Shown here: one piece after another, positions 55,601 through 63,658 of the stretch | Numbering within the stretch: position 1 is the first letter of the stretch | Layout: the number at the start of each line of letters is the position of its first letter | NCBI GenBank assembly: GCA_943736015.1 | Contig: OX031070.1 | Span: forward strand, 26,185,673-26,249,672 | DNA length: 64,000 nucleotides | DNA from: Tridacna crocea | Lineage: Eukaryota; Mollusca; Bivalvia; Cardiida; Cardiidae | Reading direction: 5' to 3' | Translations under genes and position numbers: made by a program | The notes under the pieces: generated by a model | Told to the model about the DNA's origin: nothing | The model's database searches: none | What the model saw: the letters and a program-made list of their open reading frames with translations, nothing else

Positions 55601-58600
55601 TGCCCTTATGCACATGGCCAAATACTTCCATGGTGGCAAATGGCAAGAGAAGAGTTAAGATGCTGTGTCTAGATCATGGCTGTCTGTAAATTCATTTATT
55701 TGGCACTTAACCCATTACCAAATGACAAAATTTTTGGTTTGTCCAAATCAAAAGCATTTGCAGACGACAAAATAAAAGTGACTGAAAATTTAAAATTTGT
55801 TTTGTGAAGGATAGAAAACATTGTGGGAAAAGGAGAAAATGCTGGTTACCAGCATTTTCTCCTTTTCCCACAATGTTTTCTAAAGGCTTCTTTCTCAGGG
55901 GTTAAACCCATTACCACACAATCCCTACTTTTTACAACCCTGAGAAAGAAGACTTTTAAAAACATTGTGGGAAAAGGAGAAAATGCTGGTAACCAGCATT
56001 TTCTCCTTTTCCCACAATGTTTTCTACCCTTTACAAAACAAATTTCAAATTTTCAGTCACTGTATTTCGTCGTCTGCAAATGCTTTCAATTTGGACCAGT
56101 CTAAGATTTTGTCATTTGGTAATGAGTCAAAAGACATAAAGCTTAAATAACACTGCTTTTTTCTTGCACTAGTTTTGCTTTTATGGGCAGGTTTTTACTA
56201 AAGCATGTAGAAGTTTGATTCACCCTTATGCGAAACAGTTCTGAGTTTCAACAACCCTGAGACGGAAGGCTTTTGAAAACTTTGCAGGAATGAGGAAAAA
56301 TGCTAGTAATCAGCATTTACTTCTCTTTTCACATTGTTTCCTAGCCCTTATTAATTTGAGTGGTACTAAATTAGTTGTCTGCAAATGCAGTCAATTTAGA
56401 CTTAACGTAAAATACTGTTATGTGGTAAAAGATTAAGTCTTTTTCCTCGATGTTTTTACACGTCAATAGATGACAAGAGGCAAAAGATGTGTTGCTTCAA
56501 TTTATGTTGCTTCTTGAAATTGCCCTAAATATATCCGACTTTTCAGAACTTTACGCTTGAAATGTGTGAGTATTTTTCCTGCAGTTCTCAGCTGTTGACT
56601 GCCATGGTCATTGGTGCCATGAACAACTTATGTTGCCGTTTTGGACTTCATAAATCATGATCAGACTGCACAGACTGTGTAATCTGGCCTGTGATCTGTA
56701 CAGTCCAAAGTTTCCTGAGATTCCATATCTCTAGATTGCATTATCAGGGTCCGTATTCACTAACCTTTCTTGAAAATATTCTTAGTCTTATTCTCCGAGG
56801 TTTTCTAAATTTGTAAGTAAAACAACTTCATATTGGCTAAACCATTCGGTTTAGCCAATCCGAAGTTGTGTTACTTACAAATGTAAAAAATTCTGGAGAA
56901 TAAGACAGAGAACGTTCATAAGAATGGTTGGTGAATACGGGCCCTGGTCTTCCTTGTGGATTGACGGAAACTGAAAGATTCAAGACAATAGAGAGATTGA
57001 TAATTGATTAAGAAGTTAAAGACTTGCCTGTAGAAAATACTTGCAAACAAGAACCGATACAGAAGAAAGATGACTACACATCCAGGTTGACTAGCTAATG
57101 CATAGAAAATCTGAATTGTCAAACTATTGAATGTATGCTGTTGGGTGGTAAGCAAAAGTCAAAGACTGATAAGTTAGTGTGGTCATTCCAGGCAATTGTT
57201 TTGGAGGGTTACTACTGGAAACGGAGACTGGACACAATCACAAATGAATATAAACGGTTTCGTAAGTTCTTCAGGCAGCAGAGGACAAAGCGCATGTCTG
57301 TGGAAGTAAGTAACATACACTGATTTAGGAGAATAGTGCACATCTTCGCAAGCCAAGGGTTACGATCCACTACTCTACTCTACCCTTGGCAAATTGAGCT
57401 TGATTTCGGCGATCACCCGATACACATTTTCATTGGTTGCAGCTAGCCTTAACTGCATCAAATCAAATTGCTCGTAGCATTTCATCTTTGATAAAAATAG
57501 AACAGGGTTGCGATAAAAATAGAAGGTAAACATGAATACCTCCATGGATGTGTGCAGGATCTGCGATGATTTATTTACCAAAGAAAACATAGACAAATAA
57601 TATTTACACAAAGTTTCAATGTGACCAATCAATTATCAGATGTTTTAGGCTATATCACAGCACCTGACCATGGAATGTCGAAGTATGTTTATGGTTATTG
57701 CTTCTTGTTGAATTATTGTATTTGTAAGCGGTCTGTAAAACGACATTTTATTGGCTATAAGAAATACAATTTAAAGGGAGATAACAAGCAGCATCCAATA
57801 GGGGGAGTGTCGCGGGAATCTCGAAATCTGGCTCAATCTGCCAAGGTAAGATCCACATAGTGATTGTAATCTTGGCTTGCGAAGATGAATAATGCAGGGC
57901 TCATCCCTATGTAATTGTCAGCTTCAGGGTTGGAAAAGTGAACCTCAGAGTTTTCAATTTTTTAACAACCACCATTTCACTGTTACTCTTCTTACATTTG
58001 ACTCTAACCCTTTAAGCACTTGTTGAATCTTTTCTAAGGTGTAGGTAACTGATCATTTACCAAACAACAAATTGATGAATCTTCATAATCAAATTTTTCT
58101 GAAAAAGAATAAATGAATCAATGGTAAAAACTCACAAAAAAAGTCTCTATGATGAAGCTTTTTTTTTTAAATATCTCGCTAGACAAAGAGAAAGTGTGAC
58201 TCAAAATAGAACATATTCCTCTGAGTAGCTTGATTGTGATCTACTCGACATAACATATTAACCCATTACCACACAATCCCTACTTTTGACGCCCCTGAGA
58301 AAGAAACCTTTAGAAAACACTGTGGGAAAAGGAGAAAATGCTGGTAACCAGCATTTTCTCCTTTTCCCACAGTGTTTTCTACCTTTCTCAGAACAAAGTT
58401 CAATTTTTCAGTCACCTTTATTTTGTCGTGTGCAAATGCTTTCAATTTGGACCAGTCTAAAATTTTCTTGTGTAGTAAAGAGTTAAATTCTCTTTGCATC
58501 TTCAGAGTAAACTTTTGGCAGAATATAAAGATTCTAGACCATCCAATTTAAAAGCATTAATTTTGAAGATGACATATTAAAAGTGGCACAAATGAAATGA

Positions 58601-61600
58601 TTTGGTTCAAAAAGGGTAGAAAGCATTGTAGTAAAAAAAGAAAATGATGATTATTAGTATTTACTCTGTTTATTTCAAAAGCTGTTTTTCTAAAGGTCAC
58701 TTGATTACAAGATTGTTTGGTGAAGGGTATTTTTGCTTCAAGGCCTAGTAAAATGATATAACTTTAAATGTATCATGACACCTGCTTTGATCAAGACCCT
58801 GGTAAAGACGGCTTTTGAAAACAATGTGGGAAAAGGAGAAAATGCTGATTACCAGCATTTTCTCATTTTCCCACAATGTTTTCTACCCTATCAAAGATCT
58901 CAAGGTTATTTGTGCCAATTTTTGAATTTCTTTGTCCACAGATTTTTTTTTTAAATTGAAAGAGTCTAAATTTTGTCATATCATGGGAAAGGGTTAAAAG
59001 TATTGTGGAGATGACAGTCTGATATTGTGTGGTTGGGCCATATGTTAGTTGCTGGTAGAAAAAAATAAAAGCAAGCAAAAATTAAATGAAAGATATGCTA
59101 CCTGGCAGCTTTTAACCTAGTTTTGAAATTAGTTTCTCTATCAGTAACTAACTTGTGGACCTACTGTACAATAACAGATTGTCTTTTTCATTATGAAATT
59201 CAAACTTTTAGATGTTACGCTTTAAATTCAAATGCATTTTAACACTCACTTTGCTCAGTTTTAAGCTTTAATACCACTTTAACAAAACAAGAAATTTTAG
59301 GCCATCCAAGTTGAAAGCATTTGCAGATGACAAATTACATGTGGGTCAAATGTTGGAAATTAATCTTTAACCCTTTACAAAAAAATCCCTGGTTTTTACG
59401 GCCCTGAGACAGAAGCCTTTTGAAAACATCGTGAGAAAAGGTGACAATGCTGGTAATTTCAATTTTTGAGTTACTTCTGTCTTCTGCAGATGCCTTCAAT
59501 TTGGACCAGCCAAAAATTTTGTCGTTTGGGAAAGGGTTAAAAGTGTAGAAAACATAATACAAACTGGATGGGGGGAGGGGGAATGTTATCACCTAATCAG
59601 ACAGTGTAGATTTAAGATCAGACTGCATGTTTATTGCAGTCTGATCTTGATCTACATTATCTGCAAAAGGTCAGTGAGATGCTCTTGGTTACCTAAGGAT
59701 TATAACATAGTTGTATGGCAAAGAGCTACAGAAAGCAGGTTGAAGAAACTTTGCATGTCCACCTGAGTTATCGAAGGATTGTAGAGTATTTTTTGTACTT
59801 AATGTCTTCTTTTTTCTCGTTTCAGGACTTGTTTGGAGTAAGTAGCAAATTTGTGTTAATTTTCATTATGAAAGTCTACATGTATTATGTCTTGTTAAAA
59901 TCTTTGGATTTCTATCTTCAAAATAAAAAAAAAGGCAGAAAAAGAGAGAAAACAGTCACTGAAGAGCTTCATGCTGGGAAGGGAATATGCCTGGGAAGGG
60001 AACTTGGACCACTCTATCATTTTGTCGTTTGGTAAAGAATTAAACTTCTTTTTTAGCTTCTCTTTTAGCTCTACTGGCTGAAAGCCAGCAGAGCTTATGT
60101 CATGGCGGGGTTTCCGTCATCCGTCCGTCTGTCTGTCCGTCCATCTGTCCGTCCGTTAGTCTTTTTCTTGTTTACGCGATAAAGTCTGCATTTGTCAGAT
60201 TTTTGTGAAACTTGCACAGTTTGTTTATCACATCAATAGCTTCAAGCCTATTGATTTTGAGAAAAATCCAACAAACAATATTGGAAAAGTAGCCATTTCA
60301 ATTTGAAAATTTCCAATTCTTGTTTACGCGATAGTCTTCATTTCTTGTCAGATTTTCGTGAAACTTACACAGTTTGTTTATCTTATCAATAGCTTCAACC
60401 CTATTGATTTTGAGAAAAATCCGAGAAACAGTATGGGAAAAGTAGCCATTTGAAGTTGAAAATTTCCAATTCTTGTTTACGCGATAAAGTCTTCATTTGT
60501 CGTCAGATTTTCGTGAAACTCGCACAGATTGTTTATCTTATCAATAACTTCAACCCTATTGATTTTGAAAAAATTCCAACAAAGAGAATGGGAAAAGTAG
60601 CCATTCCAAGTTGAAAACTTTCATTTCTTGTTTACGCGATTTAGTCTTCATTTTTGGTCAGATTTCCTTGAAACTTGCAGAATTTGTTTATCCATCAAAA
60701 GCTTTAATCCTATCGATTTTGAAAAAAATCTGACAAACAGTATGGGAAAAGAAGTCTTTTCAAATTGAACACTTTCATTGCCTGTTTACATGATAAAGTA
60801 TTTATTTGTGATCAGATTTCATGAATTTTTCAGCTTGTTTATCCCATCAATAGCTTTTTAACCCTGTTGAGTTTGAAAAAATTCAACCAACAGTAATGGA
60901 AAAGTAGCCATTTTGAGTTGAAAATGTCAATTTTTTTGTCTTTTTGCGTAATGAATTCCTATGTATGCTTTATTTGAAAGCGAACTCTCTGCCAGTAGAG
61001 CATATTCAGGCCCTTCAGGGCCTTCTAGTTTTTTTTGCCAGCTCTTGGACTGAAGATGCAATAACTGTTTCATCTTCACAATAATTTAAGTACTTTTCAA
61101 ATCTTTTATTAAACTCTTTACCAAATGACAAAATTTTTAGACTTGTCCGTATTGAGAGCATTTGCAGACAACAAAATAAACATGACTATAAAAATGAAAT
61201 TTGACCATAGAAGAGTGGAAAACATTGTGGGGAAAGGGGAAAATGCTTGTTGCCAGCAGTGTTTCAGGAGGGTTCTTCTTCTGGGTTGTAAAAACCAGGG
61301 ATTTATTGGTAAAGGGTTAGGTTAAATGCATTTTAACACACATAATGTCTACTTTTGGCCTCCACTGGGCCTTTGATTTTGTTTTTATTGCCCAGCATTA
61401 TAAATTCTTACAACCTTGGCATAGAGGCCCTCTGTGGCTTAGTTATTAACCCTTTACTCCATAGATACTCATTTCTACGCATTGCTTGTAGGAGCCTTTG
61501 GAAAACATTGTGGCAAAAGGTGAAATTTCTCATGACGAGCAATTTCACCTTTTGTCACAATGTTTTCTATGCTATCAAAAGGTGTCATATACATATAATA

Positions 61601-62292
61601 AATGGCTTCATCCTTGCTGTTATTTAGGCTCAATTAGAGATACCATAGAAATGCCTTATTGGGTAAAGGGTTAAGTTGATGAAATCGTAATCAAGCAATC
61701 CTGATCTAATACAGGGTTGTTCTGGAGTGGCCTTGGGCAAGGCATAGTGAAGTCCTAGCCATGCACTGGTGAATCTTAGGAAAGACATGAATCAGTAAGT
61801 TCTAACTAATCAGAATGAATTACTTTTGAAAACAACCCATTTCAAATGGATCAAATCAACAGCAATATTGAACATTTTTAGATGCATTTTAAAAAAAAAA
61901 TGGGGTCTAAACTGGAAAAAAACACCCAATTGCATACAACAAGTAAAATGTGGCCCAAAGTATAAGATTTGCTTGTGAATCTTGATTGAAATTATTGTGA
62001 GAAAAGGAGGAAATGCTGTGTAACAACAGTACTGTATAACAAACCTGATTATTCTTTTTGAATTCCAAAAAATTACCAAATCTGTGTTGTTGAGTACTTT
62101 AACCCCTTACCAACTTATTATGCAATATCCAGATTTTAGATTTTCCGGAATTCAAAGCATTTCTCCTTTTTCCACAATGTTTTCTTACTCTATTAAAGTC
62201 AAGTTGCATTTTTTGAGTCATGTTTATTTTTGTCTGCAAATGCTTAAATGCTTACATTTTAGACAAGTCTAAAATCTTTTCATTTAGTAAAA

Positions 62293-62323
<31 letters not shown>

Positions 62324-63260
62324 TAAAAATAGAAATACATGTACATCTGAGCCATACTATGTGAAAAGGAGGCTTCATGCATCCGCAAAAAAAAAAAGGG
62401 AGAAAAAAACTATCGACCAAGGTCAGCCTGCCAGGTCAGCACAGTCCGGCCTGGGCCAAAACTTTAAGCTGTTGATAAATTTTCTGCATGCTCAAGGACC
62501 AGTGCATCTCATGTAGATTGGTTGTTATACACAATGGATTTCATGGACCCATAATCAGATCTCCAGACAGAGGGAGTGATTTTGATTTCGAAATTGAAAA
62601 TATTTATTTCTGTTCACTAAACCCTATATTGTGGTTACTCATTAGAATCGGCTCATCGAGCCGATTCTAATGAGTACCCACAATATAGGGTTTGAAAGAA
62701 GAAATAATGAATTTGGAATACAGTCATTCCTTTTCTGGAGCTCTGTGTATTAACCCTTTACTCCATAGATACTCATTTCTACACATTGCTTGTAGGAGCC
62801 TAAATGGAAAACTTTTTGGCAAAAGGTGAAATTGCTCGTGAAGAGCTCGTGATGAGCAATTTCACCTTTTGTCACAATGTTTTCTATGCTATCAATTGGT
62901 ATCATTTACACATAAGAAACGGCTTCATCCTTGCTGTCATTTAGGGTCAATTAGAGATGCCATAGAAATGCCTTATGGGGTAAAGGGTTAATACTATCGT
63001 GACTTGGATGGTATCATGCACCCCTTTTGCAAGAGCACGGCTCAATTATGCTTTTTCCTTGTTGTAGGATAGTGGAACCACTGCATTGCTGGAAAAGGTT
63101 GGAGAAATACACTCAACTGCTGACTTTCCGAGGCAGCAACAGACCTCACACACGGACCTCATCTTGAACACTCGAGATCTACAGGACATGATGGATCTGT
63201 CAGATAGTCTGTTTTCTAGTCTCAACCAGCCATTTGCCTTTCCCAACCCTAGAGAATTGT
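49237..63260 (+). CDS. MLXIP: Mondo (MLXIP/MLXIPL-type) transcription factor, 5' part, six coding exons, incomplete at right edge
   Basis: Joined exons 49237-49607, 50512-50618, 52657-52730, 57192-57305, 59826-59837 and 63068-63260 give 290 residues in one frame plus one base. Seen: IHSGQFMVS at 44-52 (Mondo conserved region I), GYNFDDARKDTYTTYSFG at 82-99, the leucine-rich LSRLFEHMTLAYS at 112-124 (region II, export signal in the family), SPKWKPFRG at 129-137, KIRLNNIIWREWHMQ at 145-159 (region III, 14-3-3 contact in ChREBP), VCHFATPL at 168-175, the basic YYWKRRLDTITNEYKRF at 191-207 (region IV, nuclear import) and SDSLFSSLNQPFAFPNPRE at 271-289 (region V/GRACE). Family knowledge: Mondo proteins pair with Mlx, shuttle between cytoplasm and nucleus, and activate genes through carbohydrate response elements in response to glucose-6-phosphate. 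The DNA-binding half must lie beyond 64000. Most invertebrates have one Mondo gene, so this is probably the single orthologue of both vertebrate genes. Confidence 0.93.
49608..50249. other. Mondo intron 1, unique part
   Basis: AT-rich intron sequence without recognised repeats or a second promoter. Confidence 0.5.
50250..50375. mobile_element. family H foldback, copy 3 (truncated), Mondo intron 1
   Basis: AGTTCTAATGAGTACCC, ACATAGGATTTATTGGAG and TTTTGAAATCAAAG match the right half of the family. The left arm is reduced to TAGAATCATCTCAG. Confidence 0.6.
50512..50618 (+). CDS. MLXIP: Mondo exon 2
   Basis: The acceptor is a T-rich tract ending TTTTCAG at 50511 and the donor is T|GTAAGT at 50619. 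It encodes GKITSPKWKPFRG and KIRLNNIIWREWHMQ, the most conserved block of the Mondo N-terminus. In ChREBP the helix containing RLNNAIWRAW binds 14-3-3 and holds the protein in the cytosol at low glucose. 107 nt, entry phase 2, exit phase 1. Confidence 0.95.
50698..50845 (+). mobile_element. family A left half, Mondo intron 2
   Basis: TTAACTCTTTACCAAACAAC through GTGGGAAAAG. The hairpin tip and right half are gone. Confidence 0.7.
51413..51638 (+). mobile_element. family B TTAA-hairpin element, Mondo intron 2
   Basis: Layout of family B in this orientation: TTAA, CCCTTTACTCCATAGATAC, GCTTGTAGGAGCC, hairpin with CAAAAGGTGAAATTGCTCGT and complement, CAAAAGGTGTCATATACAC, CTGTTATTTAGGGTCAATTA, CATAGAAATGCC, TATGGGTTAAAAGG, TTAA. 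Nearly perfect hairpin. Confidence 0.86.
51826..51906 (+). mobile_element. family A ends without hairpin
   Basis: TTAACTCTTTACCAAACAAC joins directly to GGGAATCGTGTGGTGAAGG-AATTAA; the whole central hairpin and most of both arms are deleted. Confidence 0.65.
51930..52071 (-). mobile_element. family A element, right half missing
   Basis: Hairpin around GGTAACC is present. Right arm stops where the next element's TTAA begins. Confidence 0.65.
52072..52300 (-). mobile_element. family A element, CACTG subfamily, Mondo intron 2
   Basis: TTAA at both ends. CACTGTAGG and CCCACAGTG arms. Very close to the copies at 11662 and 14428. Confidence 0.87.
52301..52373 (-). mobile_element. family A right-end fragment
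   Basis: TTGTCTGCAAAAACTTCC through ATGTGGTAAAGGA, ending at the TTAA shared with the next family B element. Confidence 0.65.
52374..52604 (-). mobile_element. family B TTAA-hairpin element, Mondo intron 2
   Basis: TTAA at both ends. Hairpin perfect over the inner arms. It ends about 50 bases before exon 3. Confidence 0.86.
52657..52730 (+). CDS. MLXIP: Mondo exon 3
   Basis: The acceptor is TAATTTCAG at 52656 and the donor is GAG|GTGAGC at 52731. It encodes VFGKKPLVCHFATPLHDD and VHTKPE, matching the vertebrate NPVCHFVTPLDG...RPE segment. 74 nt, entering in phase 1 and leaving in phase 0. It is flanked by family B and family A transposons in introns 2 and 3, with no element inside the exon. 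Confidence 0.93.
53100..53306. mobile_element. rearranged family A element, Mondo intron 3
   Basis: A long-arm fragment ending GGAAAGGGTTAA is joined to a hairpin (GCTGGTTACCAGC) and a short arm ending GTAAAGTGTTAA: apparently two broken copies fused at TTAA. Confidence 0.6.
53618..54668. mobile_element. family G hairpin split by the mariner insertion
   Basis: ATAGTGTAGATCCAAGTTC lies just left of the mariner and TTATTTGGATCTACATTGTC just right. Together they are the two arms of a family G hairpin. Confidence 0.65.
53658..54638 (+). pseudogene. degenerate mariner element in Mondo intron 3
   Basis: Inverted termini CGAGGGCTGTTAGAAAAG and CTTTTCTAACCGCCCTCG are flanked by TA at 53656-53657 and 54639-54640. 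Seen inside: ADRQTSG-stop-PNTT at about 54218-54252, like the N-terminal SGRP motif of mariner transposase, and KWIHRWEKCVSCSGEYFEK at about 54325-54381, like the transposase C-terminus. The catalytic region between them is missing and frames are broken, so it cannot be active. 981 bp against about 1.3 kb for a full mariner. Confidence 0.82.
55020..55139 (+). mobile_element. family A fragment
   Basis: CAGATCAAATTCAAAGC, GGGCAGAAAGCATTGTAG and GGAAACGTTGC. Interrupted by the TTAG of the following copy. Confidence 0.5.
55140..55368 (+). mobile_element. family A element, Mondo intron 3
   Basis: TTAG left, TTAA right. Hairpin right arm reads TTTTTCAACAATG (two mismatches). Confidence 0.84.
55560..55615. 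repeat. family G hairpin trace
   Basis: AGCAAGATCAGACTGCAC with a weak inverted partner AGGCTTATCTTGCCC. Confidence 0.4.
55707..55905 (+). mobile_element. family A element, right end lost at a junction
   Basis: Complete up to CTTCTTTCTCAGGG, where it meets the TTAA of the next, oppositely oriented copy. Confidence 0.82.
55902..56130 (-). mobile_element. family A element, head-to-head partner
   Basis: TTAA left, TCAA right. Perfect hairpin. With the preceding copy it makes a larger inverted pair of hairpins about 150 bases apart. Confidence 0.84.
56216..56436 (-). mobile_element. family A element, old copy
   Basis: All parts recognisable, but the hairpin has many mismatches (GCTAGTAATCAGC tip). 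Confidence 0.65.
56640..56706. repeat. family G hairpin, diverged
   Basis: TTTGGACTTCATAAATC, GATCAGACTGCACAGAC and CTGTACAGTCCAAAG. Confidence 0.55.
56747..56944. mobile_element. family F long foldback element, copy 3, Mondo intron 3
   Basis: GGGTCCGTATTCACTAACC and GGTTGGTGAATACGGGCCC. The most complete termini of the family. Confidence 0.8.
57192..57305 (+). CDS. MLXIP: Mondo exon 4
   Basis: The acceptor is CATTCCAG at 57191, with a weak pyrimidine tract, and the donor is GAA|GTAAGT at 57306. It encodes exactly 38 codons: AIVLEGYYWKRRLDTITNEY followed by KRFRKFFRQQRTKRMSVE. This is the basic helix that carries the nuclear import signal in the family and also contributes to 14-3-3 binding. 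Both boundaries are phase 0. A Mutator-like element is inserted 36 bases downstream. Confidence 0.94.
57341..57887 (+). mobile_element. family I Mutator-like element, copy 4, Mondo intron 4
   Basis: The 9-bp flanks differ at one base (AATAGTGCA at 57332-57340, AATAATGCA at 57888-57896). At 547 bp it is longer than its siblings because about 140 unrelated bases lie between GGATGTGTGCAG and TTATTGCTTC. It begins 36 bases after the donor of exon 4. Confidence 0.83.
57888..58257. other. Mondo intron 4, unique part
   Basis: No repeat family beyond a short CATTTACCAAACAACAAATT trace of a family A end near 58054. Confidence 0.4.
58258..58486 (-). mobile_element. family A element, CACTG subfamily, Mondo intron 4
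   Basis: TTAA at both ends. Perfect hairpin with CACTGTGGG and CCCACAGTG. Confidence 0.87.
58535..58735 (+). mobile_element. family A element, very old
   Basis: CCATCCAATTTAAAAGC, AGAAAGCATTGTAG and a worn hairpin (GATGATTATTAGT). Confidence 0.5.
58780..58997 (-). mobile_element. family A element, degenerate
   Basis: Good hairpin (GCTGATTACCAGC) and right TTAA. The left terminus is lost and the long arm is diverged. Confidence 0.65.
59270..59366 (+). mobile_element. family A left-half fragment
   Basis: CACTTTAACAAAACAAG, CCATCCAAGTTGAAAGC and TTTGCAGATGAC, cut by the TTAA of the next copy. Confidence 0.55.
59367..59540 (-). mobile_element. family A element, right hairpin arm deleted
   Basis: TTAA at both ends. 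The left arm runs to the centre (ACAATGCTGGTAA) and continues straight as TTTCAATTTTTGAG of the long arm. Confidence 0.78.
59599..59702. mobile_element. family G element, Mondo intron 4
   Basis: CAGACAGTGTAGATTTAAG / CTTGATCTACATTATCTG hairpin, then GGTCAGTGAGATG and CCTAAGGATTATAAC as in the 41.3-kb copy. Confidence 0.65.
59826..59837 (+). CDS. MLXIP: Mondo exon 5, 12-nt microexon (DLFG)
   Basis: A T/C-rich tract ending TCTCGTTTCAG is followed by GACTTGTTTGGA and then GTAAGT, a consensus donor. The 12 nt keep phase 0 on both sides and encode D-L-F-G between MSVE and DSGTT. This matches an acidic segment (EDL) that follows the basic region in vertebrate MondoA. Exon 4 joined directly to exon 6 would also stay in frame, so this microexon could be alternatively included. 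Confidence 0.72.
60060..61035. mobile_element. composite repeat with five tandem 150-bp units, Mondo intron 5
   Basis: Opens with the foldback GCTCTACTGGCTGAAAGCC, then GAGCTTATGTCATGGCG and a (TCCG)n run. It then has units starting near 60167, 60319, 60472, 60627 and 60772, each CTTGTTTACGCGATAAAGTC ... GGAAAAGTAGCCATT. It closes with CCAGTAGAGC and the foldback GGCCCTTCAGGGCC. Matches a layout I know from mollusc genomes; mechanism unknown. Confidence 0.78.
61109..61320 (+). mobile_element. family A element, hairpin right arm mostly deleted
   Basis: TTAA left, TTAG right. Tip reads ATGCTTGTTGCCAGCA, then jumps to GTGTTTCAGG. Confidence 0.72.
61446..61674 (+). mobile_element. family B TTAA-hairpin element, Mondo intron 5
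   Basis: TTAA at both ends. Hairpin with two mismatches near the tip (TTTCTCATGACGAGC). Confidence 0.85.
61675..62097. other. intron sequence without recognised repeats
   Basis: Only a worn GTGAGAAAAGGAGGAAATGC near 61997 recalls a family A arm. Confidence 0.4.
62099..62298 (-). mobile_element. family A element, left hairpin arm deleted
   Basis: TTAACCCCTTACC is kept. The element resumes at AAGCATTTCTCCTTTTTCC, so the left arm and tip are missing. Confidence 0.62.
62298..62322. repeat. (CA)n microsatellite
   Basis: About twelve CA units. Confidence 0.9.
62565..62746. mobile_element. family H foldback, copy 4, Mondo intron 5
   Basis: A clean palindrome at 62619-62693, starting AAACCCTATATTGTGG and turning at GGCTCATCGAGCC, flanked by AGAGGGAGTGATTTTGAT and CTGGAGCTCTGT. 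The most intact copy. Confidence 0.75.
62750..62991 (+). mobile_element. family B TTAA-hairpin element, Mondo intron 5
   Basis: TTAA at both ends. The tip is enlarged by a short duplication (GCTCGTGAAGAGCTCGTG). It ends about 75 bases before exon 6. Confidence 0.84.
63068..63260 (+). CDS. MLXIP: Mondo exon 6
   Basis: The acceptor is TTCCTTGTTGTAG at 63067 and the donor is T|GTAAGT at 63261. It encodes 64 codons from DSGTTALLEK to NPREL plus one base. The C-terminal half, DLQDMMDLSDSLFSSLNQ then PFAFPNPRE, matches the vertebrate SDTLFSTL...PNPREI block that begins the glucose-response activation element (MCR V/GRACE). The first 30 residues are not recognisably conserved. Exit phase 1. Confidence 0.92.
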
Positions 63261-63313
63261 GTAAGTATAAATTTTGTTTATTTTATTTGCTAATTGGTAA
63301 CTGTGTTTTCTTT

Positions 63314-63440
63314 TTAACCCTTTACCAAACAATATTATGTCTTATAACCGTTGAGGAAAAGTCTAAATTCAACACATGGGAAAAGGAGAAAACGCTAACT
63401 AGGACAAGTCCAAAATTTTATCCTTTGGTCAGGAGAGCCT
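63314..63440. mobile_element. family A internal-deletion derivative, Mondo intron 6
   Basis: TTAACCCTTTACCAAACAAT, ATGGGAAAAGGAGAAAACGC and GGACAAGTCCAAAATTTT, with no second hairpin arm. Confidence 0.6.
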
Positions 63441-63658
63441 GAATTTATAAAGTTCCTGAACTTTGAAAATACATGTAGTAATGTGTTATTCTGTAAGTGA
63501 AAATGCTCTGATTTTCGACTTTATTTAATGAAGTCTTTTCATTACCTGATGAATCAAATTTACAGTAGACAATACCCATGTAGTACCAGCAACACGAACT
63601 AAGGTTGCGTACATCAGTAAAATCAAAGTAAAACAAAGCAACAAGAGAAATTTCTCCT

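Noticed and set aside
55823-56104. Many 60-120 codon frames containing ENIVGKGENAGNQHFLLFPQ
   Set aside because: Each is the hairpin of a family A element read through. The palindrome gives the same peptide from both strands and it recurs at dozens of unrelated loci.
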